From Diphasiastrum complanatum (taxonomy: Eukaryota > Streptophyta > Lycopodiopsida > Lycopodiales > Lycopodiaceae), in contig MU832594.1 in the NCBI GenBank assembly GCA_029204225.1, positions 1 through 64,000 of the forward strand: 64,000 nt of DNA. Reading direction: 5' to 3'. The notes under the pieces were generated by a model that did not search any database, was not told where the DNA came from, and saw nothing but the letters and a program-made list of their open reading frames with translations. Both the position numbers and the translations under genes were made by a program. Below, piece after piece: positions 1 to 11,227 of this stretch; position 1 is the stretch's first letter, and each line of letters starts with the position of its first letter.

Positions 1-643
1 GTAATTTTATTCATATTTGAGCTGCAGAGATTATACTTCAATTGTCCTACCATTTTTACTCAAGATTCAAACGACGATAAATTCATGGGGTTTACATAAT
101 TATTCAAAATTCGAGTAGCCAGATCCATGAAATTCGAAGCTCCAAGAGTTTGAAATTTCACTCGCTCAAATTTCAATCGAATTTGTTCAAATCTATGTCG
201 AATTTTATTCAAATTTTATTGTCCGAAATGCCTTCTAAATATGTCCGACTGCACTCTTTGGCATAAATGGACCATTTGTTCCCTGTCACACACTTCAAAT
301 ATGACTTTTTGAATGGTGATCGAGTATGGAAATTGATACACGTTAACTGCAATCAAACCACTTGACATATTGTGAATATCACACCAAAATCTAGCTTACA
401 ATACACCATACAGGACATTGTGGAGCCAAACTACCTAGCCAAGTAATAAGCTCAAACTCAAGTAAATATCCACATTAGGGTTATTCCAAATCCTCTATGC
501 AAGATGTGGATGTAACACCTATACTATTTTAGGACATTATGTTTCATGGTTTTTTATAGATAGAAGCCAAAAATCACCATCTTAAATATGAAAGTAGTAA
601 AACAGTCTTTTAGTAAAATCATAGCTAAACTAGTTGACATTTT
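1..643 (-). mobile_element. 3' flank or possible LTR of the old minus-strand copia
   Basis: No gene is visible. On the minus strand the copia polyprotein remnant ends near 655 and is followed by a purine run (GAAGAGGGAG, about 645-655) that looks like a polypurine tract. A TGAAAAATG start then follows, as expected for a 3' LTR running toward position 1. The far LTR end and a matching 5' LTR were not identified, so the LTR call is an inference. The rest is AT-rich and non-coding. Confidence 0.35.
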
Positions 644-654
644 TCACACTCCCT

Positions 655-1830
655 CTTCAACTAGTTTTAGCATAGATTTTGATCCAATGTAGGCGATGAC
701 ATAATTGACTAAACAAGTTTATAACATAGCAGATGTCAGGATGTGTGGTAGTAAGATATATCAAGCTCCCAACTAGTTGACAAAATAAAGTAGTGTCAAC
801 TTACCCATTATCATCAAAGTGAGACAATTTTCTACCAACTTCACATGGTATGATAGATGGCTTACAATCAATCATACGAAACAAATTAGGATTTCATATA
901 CATACTTGCTTTGACAAAGCCTAATGTCATTCGCATTTTGCCATACTTCCACACCCAAACAATAATGCATGAGATCAAGATCAGTCATCTCAAATTGCTT
1001 ACTTATATTAGCTTTGATGGCATGAATGAGATTCTCATTATTTCTTGTAATAATAATGTCATCAACATACAACACAATAAAGGCAATGCAATCATCACTT
1101 ATGAGAACATACATATTTGGTAAAGAAGTTAGTTCTCACAAACTTGTGGGAGAGAAAATACCTATCGATGAGTCCATATCATGATCGTGGTGCTTCCTTA
1201 AGACGATAAAGCACTTTTCGTAGTTTACACAACTGATCTTCATGTCCTTTAACAACAAAGCCTTGTGGTTGAAACATATATACCTCCTCTTCCAAGTCAC
1301 CATTAAAAAAATGCAAACTTCACATCCATTTGGTGGATTTTCCACCCAAAATAAGATGTTGATGCAACTATAAAACATATTGTGGTCCACTTTGCCAATG
1401 GAGCAAATGTTTTCTCATATTTGCTTTGTTCAGAACCCTTTATCACCAAGTGTGCCTTGTACTTTGCAATTGAACCATCCGCATGAAATTTTGTTCTATA
1501 CACCCATTTGTTATCAATGGATTTTTTGCCAAGTGGAAGATCGACTAAGTCCCATGTACCATATATATGGATTGAATCCATCTCGTTTTCCATAGCTTTT
1601 TGTCATTCCTTGAGATCCTTTTTCTCTCCATAGGTTGCCGGCTCTTGCCACTTCATAATGTCACTCATGAGGGTGTACTTTACATGGTAATGATCGGGAG
1701 CTCTCCTCTCTCTCGTTGATCTTCTCACGTCATCCTGGTAGATCCATTCTCGCATCTTTCATAATGTTTTCATACTACTTAGGTACTTTCAATCGGGTGA
1801 TACACTTCTTGGTGGGTAGGTATCCCAAGG
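655..1830 (-). pseudogene. copia reverse transcriptase remnant (3' part of the split old element)
   Basis: On the minus strand, conceptual pieces follow copia RT order. A basic RRSTRER segment near 1715 is followed by the N-terminal RT region (GTWDLVDLP, KWVYRTKF, YKAHLVIKG, IHQMDVKFAF). Next comes the catalytic block LYVDDIIIT near 1060-1075, then DLDLMHYCLGVEVWQ and LVGSLIYLT. Frames change between pieces and stops interrupt them, so it is dead, although the YVDD box itself is intact. RNase H is not recognisable. This is the continuation of the minus-strand fragment at 7739-9990; the two halves are separated by the younger copia at 1831-7733. The family assignment rests on motifs read by eye. 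Confidence 0.85.
1826..1830. repeat. 5-bp target-site duplication, left copy
   Basis: CAAGG lies immediately before the left LTR. The identical CAAGG at 7734-7738 lies immediately after the right LTR. Five base pairs is the usual copia duplication length, so this fixes both element boundaries. Confidence 0.9.
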
Positions 1831-2739
1831 TATTAGATTTCTTATGCTCAGCCTTAAACAAATCGTTCAAGTAATGAGCATCCTGAAAACCGAAGGCCAA
1901 CTACATGTTTCGGACCTTCACATTTTTACCTTTGAGATTTTTTGTGCCTTGAACGTTTTTAAGGCACCTTCGCCTTTTTTCGCACCTTCGCGAAAAATGC
2001 AACACAGTGGCCAAAATGCCTTGGAATACATTTCAAGCCCACCTTCGCCTTTTTCGCATCTTCGTGAAAAATGTGACACAGTGGCCAAAATGCCTTGAAA
2101 TACATTTCAGGCCCACCTTCGCCTTTTTCACATCTTTGCAAAAAATGCGACATAGTGGCCAGAATGCCTTGGAATCCATTTCAGACCCACCTTCGTCTTT
2201 TTTCACATTTTCCCTACCTTCGCTCTTCGGGATTTACAAGCCTTCAGTCTAAGGGCACCTTCTGGTTTTTTGGTTTTTCGGGTTTCTGCTACATTGGCAG
2301 ACCGACGTCGCCAACTTATCATCAACCCTAAAATAGTTGGACAAACAAATATCCTAAGGGCGGTTACCATTTTTGTACATATACAAAACTGGAGTAAATG
2401 GCAGTTAAGGCTTATAAGATATTTGTCTCTCGACACTTGTAAATATATATACTAGCTGAATCAAGCTATGTAAGTGTTCTGTTCTTTTTCAATCAGAGTT
2501 ATTTGTAGCCAGCGTTATCACGCTCAACAAGCTGAAGTTATTACTTCAAGCCGTTGTACTCATTGTTGATATTAATCAGAGTGCAATTTTTGTCTCACTA
2601 ATGTATTGTTCATTTGTGCAATTCTGTATGAGTCATTCTTCTTGAATATTTCTGTTGCTAACTGTTGCGTTTCCGATCCTACATGCCTACGCTCAAAGCT
2701 TCGAGCTTCCGCTACCGATCATCCTCACATTTTACAACA
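1831..2739 (+). repeat. 5' LTR of the full-length copia
   Basis: Matches 6835-7733 along its length. It starts TATTAGATTTC where the right copy has TGCTAGATTTC, so the terminal TG has decayed to TA. It ends ...TTTTACAACA directly before the PBS. The upstream part contains three ~74-bp tandem units. Relative to the right copy it carries extra sequence around 2333-2380. Confidence 0.92.
1971..2193 (+). repeat. three ~74-bp tandem units inside the 5' LTR
   Basis: Landmarks CAGTGG, CAGTGG and TAGTGG at 2005, 2079 and 2153 are 74 bp apart. Each unit holds a CCTTCGCC-like block, a TTCGCGAA-type inverted motif, an ACAGTGGCCAAAATGCC-like block and ATTTCAGGCCCACC. The units lie upstream of the likely promoter, so they occupy U3. 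Confidence 0.85.
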
Positions 2740-2751
2740 TGGTATCAGAGC
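2740..2751 (+). other. primer binding site (tRNA-Met type)
   Basis: TGGTATCAGAGC directly follows the 5' LTR. This is the standard plant copia PBS complementary to initiator tRNA-Met. Confidence 0.93.
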
Positions 2752-2886
2752 TGACATTTCAGTAATCTGCATTTCTACTGCAGATTATCAGTTTCTATCA
2801 AGACGTCTTTCTAGCAAACGCGCAGCCAACAATATTCCGACAATCATTGTTTCTACCGACGATCTTGTTCAACCAGAATGGATCCA

Positions 2887-3673
2887 TGATCTAGTTCATC
2901 TCTCATTGACAAACTCGATGGAGATAACTACCATCTCTGAAAATTCAAGATGAAGGTTATACTTGCAGCCAAAGAACTGTGGGACATCATTGATGGCACA
3001 GAGCTCAAACTAGAAGGAGATGCAGCCAGCATCACCAAGTGGAGACTGAGAGATGGCAAAGCATTTGCCATGATCACCCTCAACATCAAGGATACTCAGA
3101 TCAGCCACATAAGTGTTGCTCATACTGCTAAGTATGCATGGGACATCCTAGCAACTCTCTACGACATCAGAGACGTTACCTCCAAGCTTCATCTGAGGAA
3201 GAAATTCTTCGCCCTCAGAATGTCTGATGCAGATATTGTTTCGAGTCATCTCAACACCTTCAAAAATCTTATGAAACAGATGACTGGAACTGGCTCAGTC
3301 ATAGAAGATTCCAATGCACTCATGACTCTATTATCGAGTCTACCTTGAAGCCCACGAAAATTGGGTAATGGCAATTTCTACCCAGGAGCACGTCACTCTA
3401 TCAAGAGTAATTTCGCTACTCCTATAAGAGGAGATCAGAAGATCAGCATCCTCCTCATGCTCAAAATCGGATCCTCAAGCTCTATATTCGAAAAATCAGA
3501 AGTTTAGATCCAAGAGATCTACAAAGTCAGGCTATATTGACAAGAAGAGCAACATGCAGTCTGGACCAAATTTTGGTTCAGGATCAAATTCAAACTCTTC
3601 ATCATTCCAACCAATGCAGAAACTTTTCTGTAGATATTGTAAGAGGACTGGCCACAAAATCAAGGACTGCTGA
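2887..3673 (+). pseudogene. copia gag
   Basis: The reading begins near LIDKLDGDNYHL, passes a stop at about 2941 (a Trp is expected), then stays open from KFKMKVILAAKELWD to ALMTLLSSLP. This is the typical copia gag N-terminal and core region (UBN2-like). A further stop follows, then a degraded stretch. A CX2CX4HX4C zinc knuckle at 3629-3670 (CRYCKRTGHKIKDC) is followed at once by TGA. Gag would coat the packaged RNA in the cytoplasmic particle. At least two in-frame stops and one frame change make it non-functional. Confidence 0.88.
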
Positions 3674-3676
3674 ACT

Positions 3677-4195
3677 TTGAAATACAACAACAAAAAGAAG
3701 AAACAGTTCCAACAACAAGCACATAGTGCTACAACCAATCACTCAAATCAACAAGAAGAAGAAGATGAAGCATCTTTCATGACCAAAGTCGGAGAACAAC
3801 AAGATATCGATTCTTGGTATCTAAATTTTGGAGCAACTAAACACATGACTCACCATCACGACTGGTTCAAAGACTATATAAGTCATTCACCCACTCTCAA
3901 GTTGTGCAACTTGGAGACAACTCATCACATTCAATCGAAGGTGAAGGAACAGTTAGAGTTGAATTCAAAAGATGTGAGGTCAAGTTGCTGTCCAATGTTC
4001 TCCACGTTTCAAATCTGACCAAGAATCAGTTAGTAGAATCACCAATTCAGGTCGGAGGGTTGAATTCGATACAGAAGACTGCACAATTATTGACAAATCC
4101 CAGAAGGTTCTAACCTACGGAAGAAGAAGCGGCTATCTTTACAAACTCAGTCATTGCTACTCTTCTAATAGTGAAGCTCTTCACACAGCCACTTC
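3677..4195 (+). pseudogene. copia aspartic protease with mutated active site
   Basis: Follows gag. The family motif D-S-W-Y-L-D-S-G-A-T is present as DSWYLNFGATKHMT near 3808-3850. The catalytic Asp is Asn and the next Ser is Phe, so proteolysis would be lost. The downstream PR block (CEVKLLSNVLHVSNLTKNQL) is in another frame. It would normally process the Gag-Pol polyprotein. Confidence 0.85.
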
Positions 4196-4211
4196 TGAAT
4201 CGACTGATATA

Positions 4212-5280
4212 ATGTGGCATTTCAGACTTGGCCATCTTAACTTCAACAGTATTCAGCAAATGTCAACTCAGAGTCTAGTACAAGATCTGCCTTCTGTCAG
4301 CAAGTCAACTCCTCCATGCGAAAGCTGTATTATCAGCAAGCATGCTAGAAGTCCCTTCATTTCAGACTTAGTTCATACATCCAAGGGCTTGCTTGGCCTT
4401 GTACATAGCGACATTCGGGGGAGCTCTCTATTTCCTAACCTTCATTGACGACTTCTCTCGAAGGACTACTACCTACTTTATGAAGAACAAATCCAAAGCA
4501 TTCAAGTTTTTCAAGCAGTTCAAGACGTCTCCAGAAAACCAGACCCAGAGGAAGATCAAGGCTCTACGCACAGATGGAGGGAGAGAATACATCTCAACAT
4601 AATTCAAGGAGTTCTGCAAGGCCAACGGAATACATCAACAATATACAACCAACTACTCACCTCAGTCCAATGGTGTAGCTGAACGGAAGAATCGGACACT
4701 CATCAAAAGTGCCAAGAGCATGCTGACCCATGCCTCTCTTCCAAAGAAATTATGGGCAGAAGCCGTTACTATAGCTGCCTATTTGCAGAATCGATCCATC
4801 ACCACAGCCCTCAATGGCAAGACACCTTATGAGGTGTGGACAGGATCAAAACCATCACTTAAAAATATTCGAGTGTTTGGATGCATCGCTTTTGCTCAGA
4901 TCCCTGAAGATCTAAGAAGAAAGCTAGATGATAAGAACAGGAAAACGATTTTCATCGGCTATTCCCCAGACCACAATGCATACAAACTCTACAATTTAGA
5001 TACTGAGAAGACATTCACCAGTAGAGATGTCATTTTCGTGGAAGACCAGTTCATCGACCACAAAGGAAAAGCTGTTCATAAATCCGACCCAAGGATCGAG
5101 CAACCAGACAATTCCAATCCAGAGATTCAACTGCAGAATATGGACACTGACTCAGACAATGAGTCAGAACCTCAACGAGTCAACCCACATCAGAAGACCG
5201 AAGTTCAACCTAGAAGGTCGAACAGGGCTAGACAGCCTCCATCCAAATTTATGGATGATCCGGCTTGTTACTCTCTATAG
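4212..5280 (+). pseudogene. copia integrase
   Basis: A gag-pre-integrase zinc region (MWHFRLGHLNF, then CESCIISKH) is followed by the catalytic core with LVHSD, LRTDGGREY and GVAERKN, so all three acidic residues are visible. A frameshift lies near 4430 (between HSDIRG and LTFIDDFSRR) and a stop interrupts at 4600. The C-terminal part from 4720 is open (LPKKLWAEAV, TPYEVWTGSKP, IRVFGCIAF) and ends in a serine/proline-rich linker with RRSNRARQPPSKF before RT. It would insert the cDNA into host DNA. Confidence 0.9.
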
Positions 5281-5304
5281 GAACCAGCCACCGTTTCTAA
5301 GAAA

Positions 5305-6330
5305 ATGTCTACTCCTGATGCTGACCAGTGGAAAGCAGCGATGGACACCGAATTTGATTCTCTGATGGAGAATCAAACATGGACACTCACTGAGCTGCCA
5401 AAGGACCGAAACCCAATTCCATGCAAATGGATATTCAAGGTGAAATACGACGGTAAAGGAAGGCTAAATCGTTACAAGGCCAGACTAGTCGCCAAAGGCT
5501 TTTCCCAGATTTTAGATCTGGATTATTCAGAAACCTTCAGCCCAGTTGTCAGACATGCTTCGATCCGCCTACTCCTCTCCTTTGTAGCCGCAACAGATCG
5601 TGGAGTCCACCAGATGGATGTCCATACCGCTTTCCTCAATGGAACCATCGAAGAGGAAATCTATATGACGCAGGCAGAGGGATACGAACTCAACGACAAG
5701 CATCAGCACCTTGTATGCAAAATCCACAAGGCGCTCTATGGGCTGAAATAGTCACCCAGAGCCTGGTTCCAGAAGATCAACGCATTTCTGATAGAGAATG
5801 GTTTTATTTCAAACTCAGCAGACTCGAATGTCTACTTCAAGTCTGTATCAGATTACTTCATCATCATCACTCTCTGTAGATGATACACTCTTATTCAGTA
5901 ATAATCTGAATCTAATGAAGGATACAAAATGCATGTTGGCCCGGGAATACAAGATGCCCACTATTGTCTCGGAATCTAAATCCAACGAGATCGACCCAAC
6001 AGACTGATCTTTATCAGTCAAAACGATATCTCAACAACGTGCTGAAAAAGTATGGAATGGCCAACTGCAAACTCGACCCCGGACTAAAGTTATCAAAGGA
6101 ACAGTCTCCTCAAACTGAGGCAAAAAAGGGGGAGATAAAGCGCTACCCGTTTCAATCCATCATTGGCTCACTGATGTACGCAATGATCTGCACGCGACCA
6201 GACCTTGCATATTCGATCATTGTACTTAGCCAGTTCCTGTCAAATCTAGGCTTAACTCATTGGAAAGCACTAACAAAGTTCATGAAGTACATCCAAGCAA
6301 CGAAAATTCTCAGCATCTGCTACGGAGGCT
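5305..6330 (+). pseudogene. copia reverse transcriptase
   Basis: Opens with WKAAMDTEFDSLMENQTWTL and KWIFKVKYDGKGRLNRYKARLVAKGF, then QMDVHTAFLNG. TAG at 5749 replaces a sense codon in LYGLK-SPRAWF. At the catalytic block near 5872-5884 the sequence reads LS-VDD. The Tyr codon of YVDD has lost two bases, which also shifts the frame. The thumb region continues from 5964 (RYLNNVLKKYGM, SLMYAMICTRPDLAYS). The inactivation is read directly from the sequence. Confidence 0.92.
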
Positions 6331-6339
6331 GCCACACTG

Positions 6340-6827
6340 CCAACATCCTTGAAGCCTATACAGATGTGGATTGGGCAGGAGATGTCGACACCAGAAAATC
6401 AACTTCTGGATTTGTATTTTTATACAACCAAGGCCCAATCTCATGGAATAGCTGGAAGCAGAACTCAGTTGCATTATCATCAACGGAATCTGAATACATA
6501 GCTTCCACAAATGCAACCAAAGAGGCGATCTGGCTAAGGCAACTGCTTGCAGACATCAACCTTGCACAAACACTTCCTACAACAATCTATTGTGACAATC
6601 AAAGCACAATAGCGTTATCTCTCAATCCGAGATTTCACTCTCAAAGCAAACATATCGAAATCAGGTATCATTACCTTAGAGAGAAAGTCAAGGAAATAGC
6701 ATTGGTTTTCTGCAGAACAAACTACATGGCAGCAGATTACTTCACAAAGGCTCTATCAAAGGAGCAACATCTCAGATTTAACGATACGTTAAATCTGAAG
6801 ATCAAGGTTTTTCAGGATCCACATTAA
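6340..6827 (+). pseudogene. copia RNase H
   Basis: In the same open frame as the RT thumb (5964-6827). The motifs AYTDVDWAGD, STSGFVFLYN, LSSTESEYIA, EAIWLRQLL and YCDNQSTIAL provide the catalytic acids and look intact. The C-terminal part AADYFTKALSKEQHLRF leads into a stop at 6825-6827, immediately before the PPT. It would degrade the RNA of the RNA-DNA hybrid. It is the best preserved domain of this element. Confidence 0.92.
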
Positions 6828-6834
6828 GGGGGAG
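6823..6834 (+). other. polypurine tract
   Basis: The purine run ATTAAGGGGGAG sits directly before the TG that opens the 3' LTR. This is the expected plus-strand primer site. Confidence 0.85.
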
Positions 6835-6974
6835 TGCTAGATTTCTTATGCTCAGTCTTAAACAAATTGTTGAAGTAATGAGCATCTTGAAAACCGAAGG
6901 CCGACTACATGTTTCGGACCTTCACATTTTTACCTTTGATATTTTTTGTGTCTTAAATGTTTTTAAGACACCTT

Positions 6975-7196
6975 CGTCTTTTTCGTAACTTCGCGAAAAA
7001 TGCGACACAGTGGCCAAAATGCCTTGGAATACATTTCACGCCCACCTTCGTCTTTTTTGCATCTTCGCTAAAAATGCGACACAGAGGCTAAAATGCCTTG
7101 GAATACATTTCAGGCCCACCTTCGCCTTTTTTGCATCTTCGCGAAAAATGCGACACAGTGGCTAGAATGCCTTGGAGTCCATTTCAGGCCCACCTT
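6975..7196 (+). repeat. three ~74-bp tandem units inside the 3' LTR
   Basis: The same three-unit array as in the left LTR, again with exactly 74 bp between landmarks. The array therefore predates the insertion. Confidence 0.85.
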
Positions 7197-7369
7197 CGTC
7201 TTTTTTCGCATTTTTTCTGCCTTCGCCCTAGAGGCGACTTTTGGATTTACATACCTTCAATCTAAGGACACCTTCGAGATTTACATGCCTTCAGTCTAAG
7301 GGCACCTTCGAGTTTTTGCTACATTGGCAGATCAACGTCGCCAACTTATCATCAACCCTAAAACGGCTG

Positions 7370-7377
7370 TATATATA
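7370..7377 (+). promoter_or_regulatory. candidate LTR TATA box
   Basis: TATATATA within ...GGCTGTATATATACAAAGC. The 5' LTR has a weaker CATATAC at the equivalent place near 2380. Its position in the LTR middle suits a U3/R promoter, but this is an inference from sequence alone. Confidence 0.35.
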
Positions 7378-7733
7378 CAAAGCTGGAGTAAATGACAATT
7401 AAGGCGTATAAGATATTTGTCTCTTGACACTTGAAAATATATATACTAGCTGAATCAAGCTATGTAAGTTTTCTGTTCTTTTTCAATCAGAGTTATTTGT
7501 AGCCAGCGTTATCACGCTCAACAAGCTGAAGTTATTACTTCAAGCCATTGTACGCACTGTTGATATTAATCAGAGTGCAATTTTTGTCTCACTACTGTAT
7601 TGTTCATTTGCGCAATTATGTATGAGTCATTCTTCTTGAATATTTCTGCTGCTAACTGCTGCGTTTCCGATCCTACACGCCTACACTCAAAGCTTCGAGT
7701 TTCCGCTGCCGGTCATCCCCACGTTTTACGACA

Positions 7734-7738
7734 CAAGG
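7734..7738. repeat. 5-bp target-site duplication, right copy
   Basis: CAAGG follows the 3' LTR and is identical to 1826-1830. Confidence 0.9.
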
Positions 7739-8713
7739 AGTGTCCAAATATTGTCTTGTGCTTCCCACTGGTTTTTCTTCACAACTCCAATCGACAAATA
7801 TCTCCCCCTTGGCTCATAGATGTGTGGAGTTTGATCATGTTCCTCTTCGTGGACTTGATCCTCATGTGCGATTTTATATGGAGCACCTTCCTCATCTTCT
7901 TCTAGGATTATATGAAGCCATCATCATCTTTGGTATGGTAATCTTTATCAAAACTATGCATTTTGTTAAAAATCACAAGTTTGCTAATGTGAATTTTCCA
8001 CTTCTTTGGTTCAAAACACCTATAAGCCTTCATCCTTTTATCGTGTTTAACAAAGATACATTGGATGGACTTTGCATCAAGCTTGTTTCGCTCTTCCTTT
8101 GGCATGTGCACATATGCTTTACACCCAAAAATGTGAAACTTCTCAATCTTTGGATTCTTTTCCGTAAGCACCTCTTCAGGGGTCACATCAGGAAATAAAG
8201 TAGTGGGGCATGTCGCATTACATGGTTTTGACCAAAAAAATTTGGCCTTCATCATTGAGCTCCACAATGGTGCAGTTTTTCCTTTAAGCTACCCCATTGC
8301 TATGTGGCGTATGTGATTGAGTAAATTGTCTTTTGATTCCGTGCTCCTTGCAAAAAACTTCAAAGTCATCTCCTTTGTACTTGTGCTTTAAATTTTTTGA
8401 AGTGAGCAAATGCATTAGATTTCTTCTTCAAGCAATATATCCATGTTCTCCTAGAGTAGTCATCAATAAATGTCATAAAGTAGTAGGCTCCTCCCAATGC
8501 CATGGTCTTCATAGGACCTCATAAATCACTGTGGATGAGCTCAAGTAGTTTCTTCGCTCTAGCGGCTCTCCCTTTCTTGAACTTCTCTCTGTGGTGCTTC
8601 CCCATCATGCATCCTTCACAAATAGAATGTTGCTCATCCTGTATTTCAGGTAATCCACTTACCATCTTCAATTTGGCCATCAATCGTAGACTTCGATAGT
8701 CCAAATGACCCAT
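7739..8713 (-). pseudogene. old copia integrase (5' side of the split element)
   Basis: On the minus strand the gag-pre-integrase region (MGHLDYRSLRLM..., CEGCMMGKHHREKF) leads into LELIHSDL, the first catalytic Asp. FIDDYSRRTWIY follows. The segment that should carry the second Asp (the TDGG-type motif) is deleted between KAQVQRR and DDFEVFCKEHGI. The catalytic Glu region reads SNGVA-stop-RKN, the Glu codon having become TAA near 8296. The C-terminal part (PDVTPEEVLTEKNP, FHIFGCKAYVHMP) is open. The linker (EDEEGAPYKIAHEDQ...) continues to the young copia insertion point. Confidence 0.88.
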
Positions 8714-9120
8714 TATTCTATGCCAAAACTCAGATTGTGAAACTCGAAGCTAAACCATATTCACCTAGTTTGGCTGCATCCAATTTGTAGAGCCCACATA
8801 TCCTATTGCCACAACCTCGTAGTCGCGATCCATATTTTTCATCAAGCAACTATCTTTGACAAACTCAACTTTAAGGCGTTGATTTGCCATGACTCCAATT
8901 GAAAGTACGCTCTTTGTGAGTCCAGGTACGTAATGCACATTTGAAATATTTCTGATCTTACCATAAGGAAACTGCACAGGTACATTGCCGATGTCCTGAA
9001 TCTGGCATTCCTCCCCATTGGCTTGTGTGATTTTCTCTCATCAGATTGGCAAGAAGTTCTCGAACCAATCACGCTTCCCAGTCATGTGTCGTGTGGCCCC
9101 CGAATCAATGAACCATCTAG
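8714..9120 (-). pseudogene. old copia protease
   Basis: On the minus strand, WFIDSGATRHMTGKRDWF near 9065-9112 gives an intact D-S-G-A active site. It is followed, after a frame change and stops, by IRNISNVHYVPGLTKSVLSIG (8765-8977). The usual copia protease order and spacing to integrase are kept. Confidence 0.85.
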
Positions 9121-9990
9121 CACCATCATCCACCTGAGATGCCAATGCTGATGAGAAGACATAGTCTCGTCATCCTCTCCATCATCCTTGACAATGTTTC
9201 CTTGTTGCTTCACTATGCCTTTTGATGTCCGATTTTTTTTTATAGCACTCTCGCGCCCAATGTCCTGGCTTATGACAATAATCGCACTTTTCGACTCTCC
9301 CTCATCCTCATCATCTTTGCCCTTTCTTAGAATGCACTTCCACCCCTTTTGCTCTCCTTTGGCCACCAATGCATGGTCTTCCTAAGTGGTATGTCTTGAT
9401 TTGACCACTCCACCACTACCCTTCTTGTAGTAAGATCCCATGAACATTTTCAAAGGTGGGCAGTCTCTCCCTTGAAGCAATACCGCTCACGAACATTTGC
9501 AAGCTTTTTGACATGCCACTCATGGTAGTGTGCACCATTTCAATATCCCTGATTGGTTCTCCAATGGCGAGAAGTTGGTCTCACAATTCTTTGATCTTAG
9601 TGAAGAAGGATCCCACACTTTCATTCTCTTCCATCCTAATGGTGTTAAGCCTTGACTTAAAGAACATGTTTAAAACTGTGTCCTTAAGGCTTCCCAAGCT
9701 CCCCCAACTATCACCTTGTCACTAATGTGGGTAATCACATGATCTTTCACCGATAAATTGATCAATGATAGTGCTCTCTATGCCTTCCTATCCCAAGCCC
9801 TCATGTTAGCTGGAGCAGTATTGGGCCGCACTTCGACACCTAATACAATGTCCCATAGCTCCTTCTCCATGGGAATGCTCTTCATTTTGAGCTTCCAAAT
9901 GTTATAGTTGGAAGCCCCATCCAACGTGCTTGCTTCACCCAAAATCGCCTCATTGATGTTGACCATGTTCAAAATGCTTGAAACTCCAAA
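9121..9990 (-). pseudogene. old copia gag
   Basis: On the minus strand it starts around 9972 (MVNINEAILGEAS, NYNIWKLKMKSI, ELWDIVLG). UBN2-type pieces follow in other frames (WEALRTQF, MSGMSKSLQMFVSGIASRERLPTFE). It ends with a CX2CX4HX4C zinc knuckle at 9245-9286 (CDYCHKPGHWAREC). At least three frame changes separate the pieces. Confidence 0.85.
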
Positions 9991-11180
9991 TGTAGGCTAA
10001 AAAGGGTATGTTGGAGCCAATGGCGACGTCAAAATTCAAAAGTTATGACCTGCAATTTTTTACATACCAGGCCACCCGTCACTTTGTCGCCAAATCGGAA
10101 GCTAAGTTGGTTTCTGTTCCAAAAATACTCTTAGGCACACACTCCTACCTCGACGCTCCCTAAAGAAGGAAAGTCCCTTTTGGCACCCACTGATCACTTT
10201 TTTCGTGGCAATCACTTTGTTTTGATATACCATACTTGCAGGTGCAATCGGGGTGCCCTTCGTTTGGAGGTTATAACCTTTCGTTTGGCCACAATAGGCT
10301 TAAGTACATGCAAATAAGGGCCATCTTTTATTTTAAACTATTTCTTCAACCCCAAAAAATTTCACCTTTCGAAAAGGTAAGTTTCAAATTGAAATTTTTT
10401 AATGAAAATGAATGCTCAAGTACCTTTCAAGCCCCATTCTTTTAAAGTTCAAAATGGACCCAAGGCAATCCAGCTGTCAGTGGGGAATCGATGCTCCACG
10501 TTCACTTTCCATACAACAATCTTGACCTTCCATTCTAAATCTCACGGATCCGGTGGTTTATAACAGACCTGCGCGCTAACCCCCTTCTTTCCGGTCGCTA
10601 ATACCCTCGGAGCGCAGAGGTTCCACTCCGATTCGGTGTGCGGAGCTGGCGCGACATCCCTTCCTCTTGAAAGTTGCTTCTCCAAACTTCAGCTATGGTG
10701 GTTTCTCGCTTGGCCGCCCTCTGATACATCTCCTTGAACTCTTCACGGCTGCCTACAGCCAAGTTCGTCCTCTGATTGCGCCCAGTTCCACACCTCTACA
10801 GCTTTCGAAAATGTTGTCTATTGAGAGAATTCATCAAATTTTGGGTATGAAACCCTAGCTCCCAAGCAAGAAGGGTTTCCTTCAGATTTTCTTGGCAATA
10901 ACTCGATGTTTTTCAGTGAACTATTCGGCAACTCACCACTCCTGTAAGGTTGCCCCACAACTAGTATGCTACTATAATTGGTTTGTCAATTGGTGCAAAA
11001 ACCGCTACAAACCAAACCGAAACGCCTTTGAAATCCGCGATTTCCAATTGTCCGACTTTTGATTCTCATGACTTCTTCACCACACGAACTCCTTCCTTCT
11101 TGGAATATGTATACAGCAGCTCCAAGTGCTAAAACACATCACCATATGATGATTCCCATGGCAACTGATCCCGGTTTTAG

Positions 11181-11214
<34 letters not shown>

Positions 11215-11215
11215 G
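9991..11215. other. non-coding stretch, possible 5' leader of a minus copia
   Basis: No gene is supported; the ORFs here look random. It lies between the old copia gag start and a PBS-like site at 11216-11227, so it could be a long leader or a further insertion. It is less AT-rich than its surroundings near 10560-10680. Confidence 0.4.
11182..11213. repeat. (CA)16 microsatellite
   Basis: 32 bp of perfect CA, ending three bases before the PBS-like site. Confidence 0.98.
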
Positions 11216-11227
11216 GCTTTGATACCA
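11216..11227 (-). other. copia primer binding site, minus strand
   Basis: GCTTTGATACCA on the plus strand is TGGTATCAAAGC on the minus strand, a copia-type tRNA-Met PBS. It implies a minus-strand element whose 5' LTR lies to the right. Confidence 0.7.

Larger units (their letters stand above)
1831..7733 (+). mobile_element. full-length Ty1/copia retrotransposon, nested
   Basis: The 5.9-kb element has all structural parts: 5' LTR (1831-2739), PBS (2740-2751), gag, protease, integrase, RT and RNase H in copia order, PPT (about 6823-6834) and 3' LTR (6835-7733). It is flanked by CAAGG on both sides. It is inserted in the opposite orientation into an older copia, between that element's integrase C-terminus and RT. 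The coding region is broken by several stops and frameshifts. The protease active site is mutated and the RT YVDD box is damaged, so it is non-autonomous now. The LTRs differ by many substitutions and an indel block, so the insertion is not recent. Confidence 0.95.
6835..7733 (+). repeat. 3' LTR of the full-length copia
   Basis: Starts TGCTAGATTTC and ends TTTTACGACA, followed by the target duplication. It carries three ~74-bp units (landmarks 7008, 7082, 7156). It also has a TATATATA box at 7370-7377, about where the LTR promoter should be. Confidence 0.93.
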
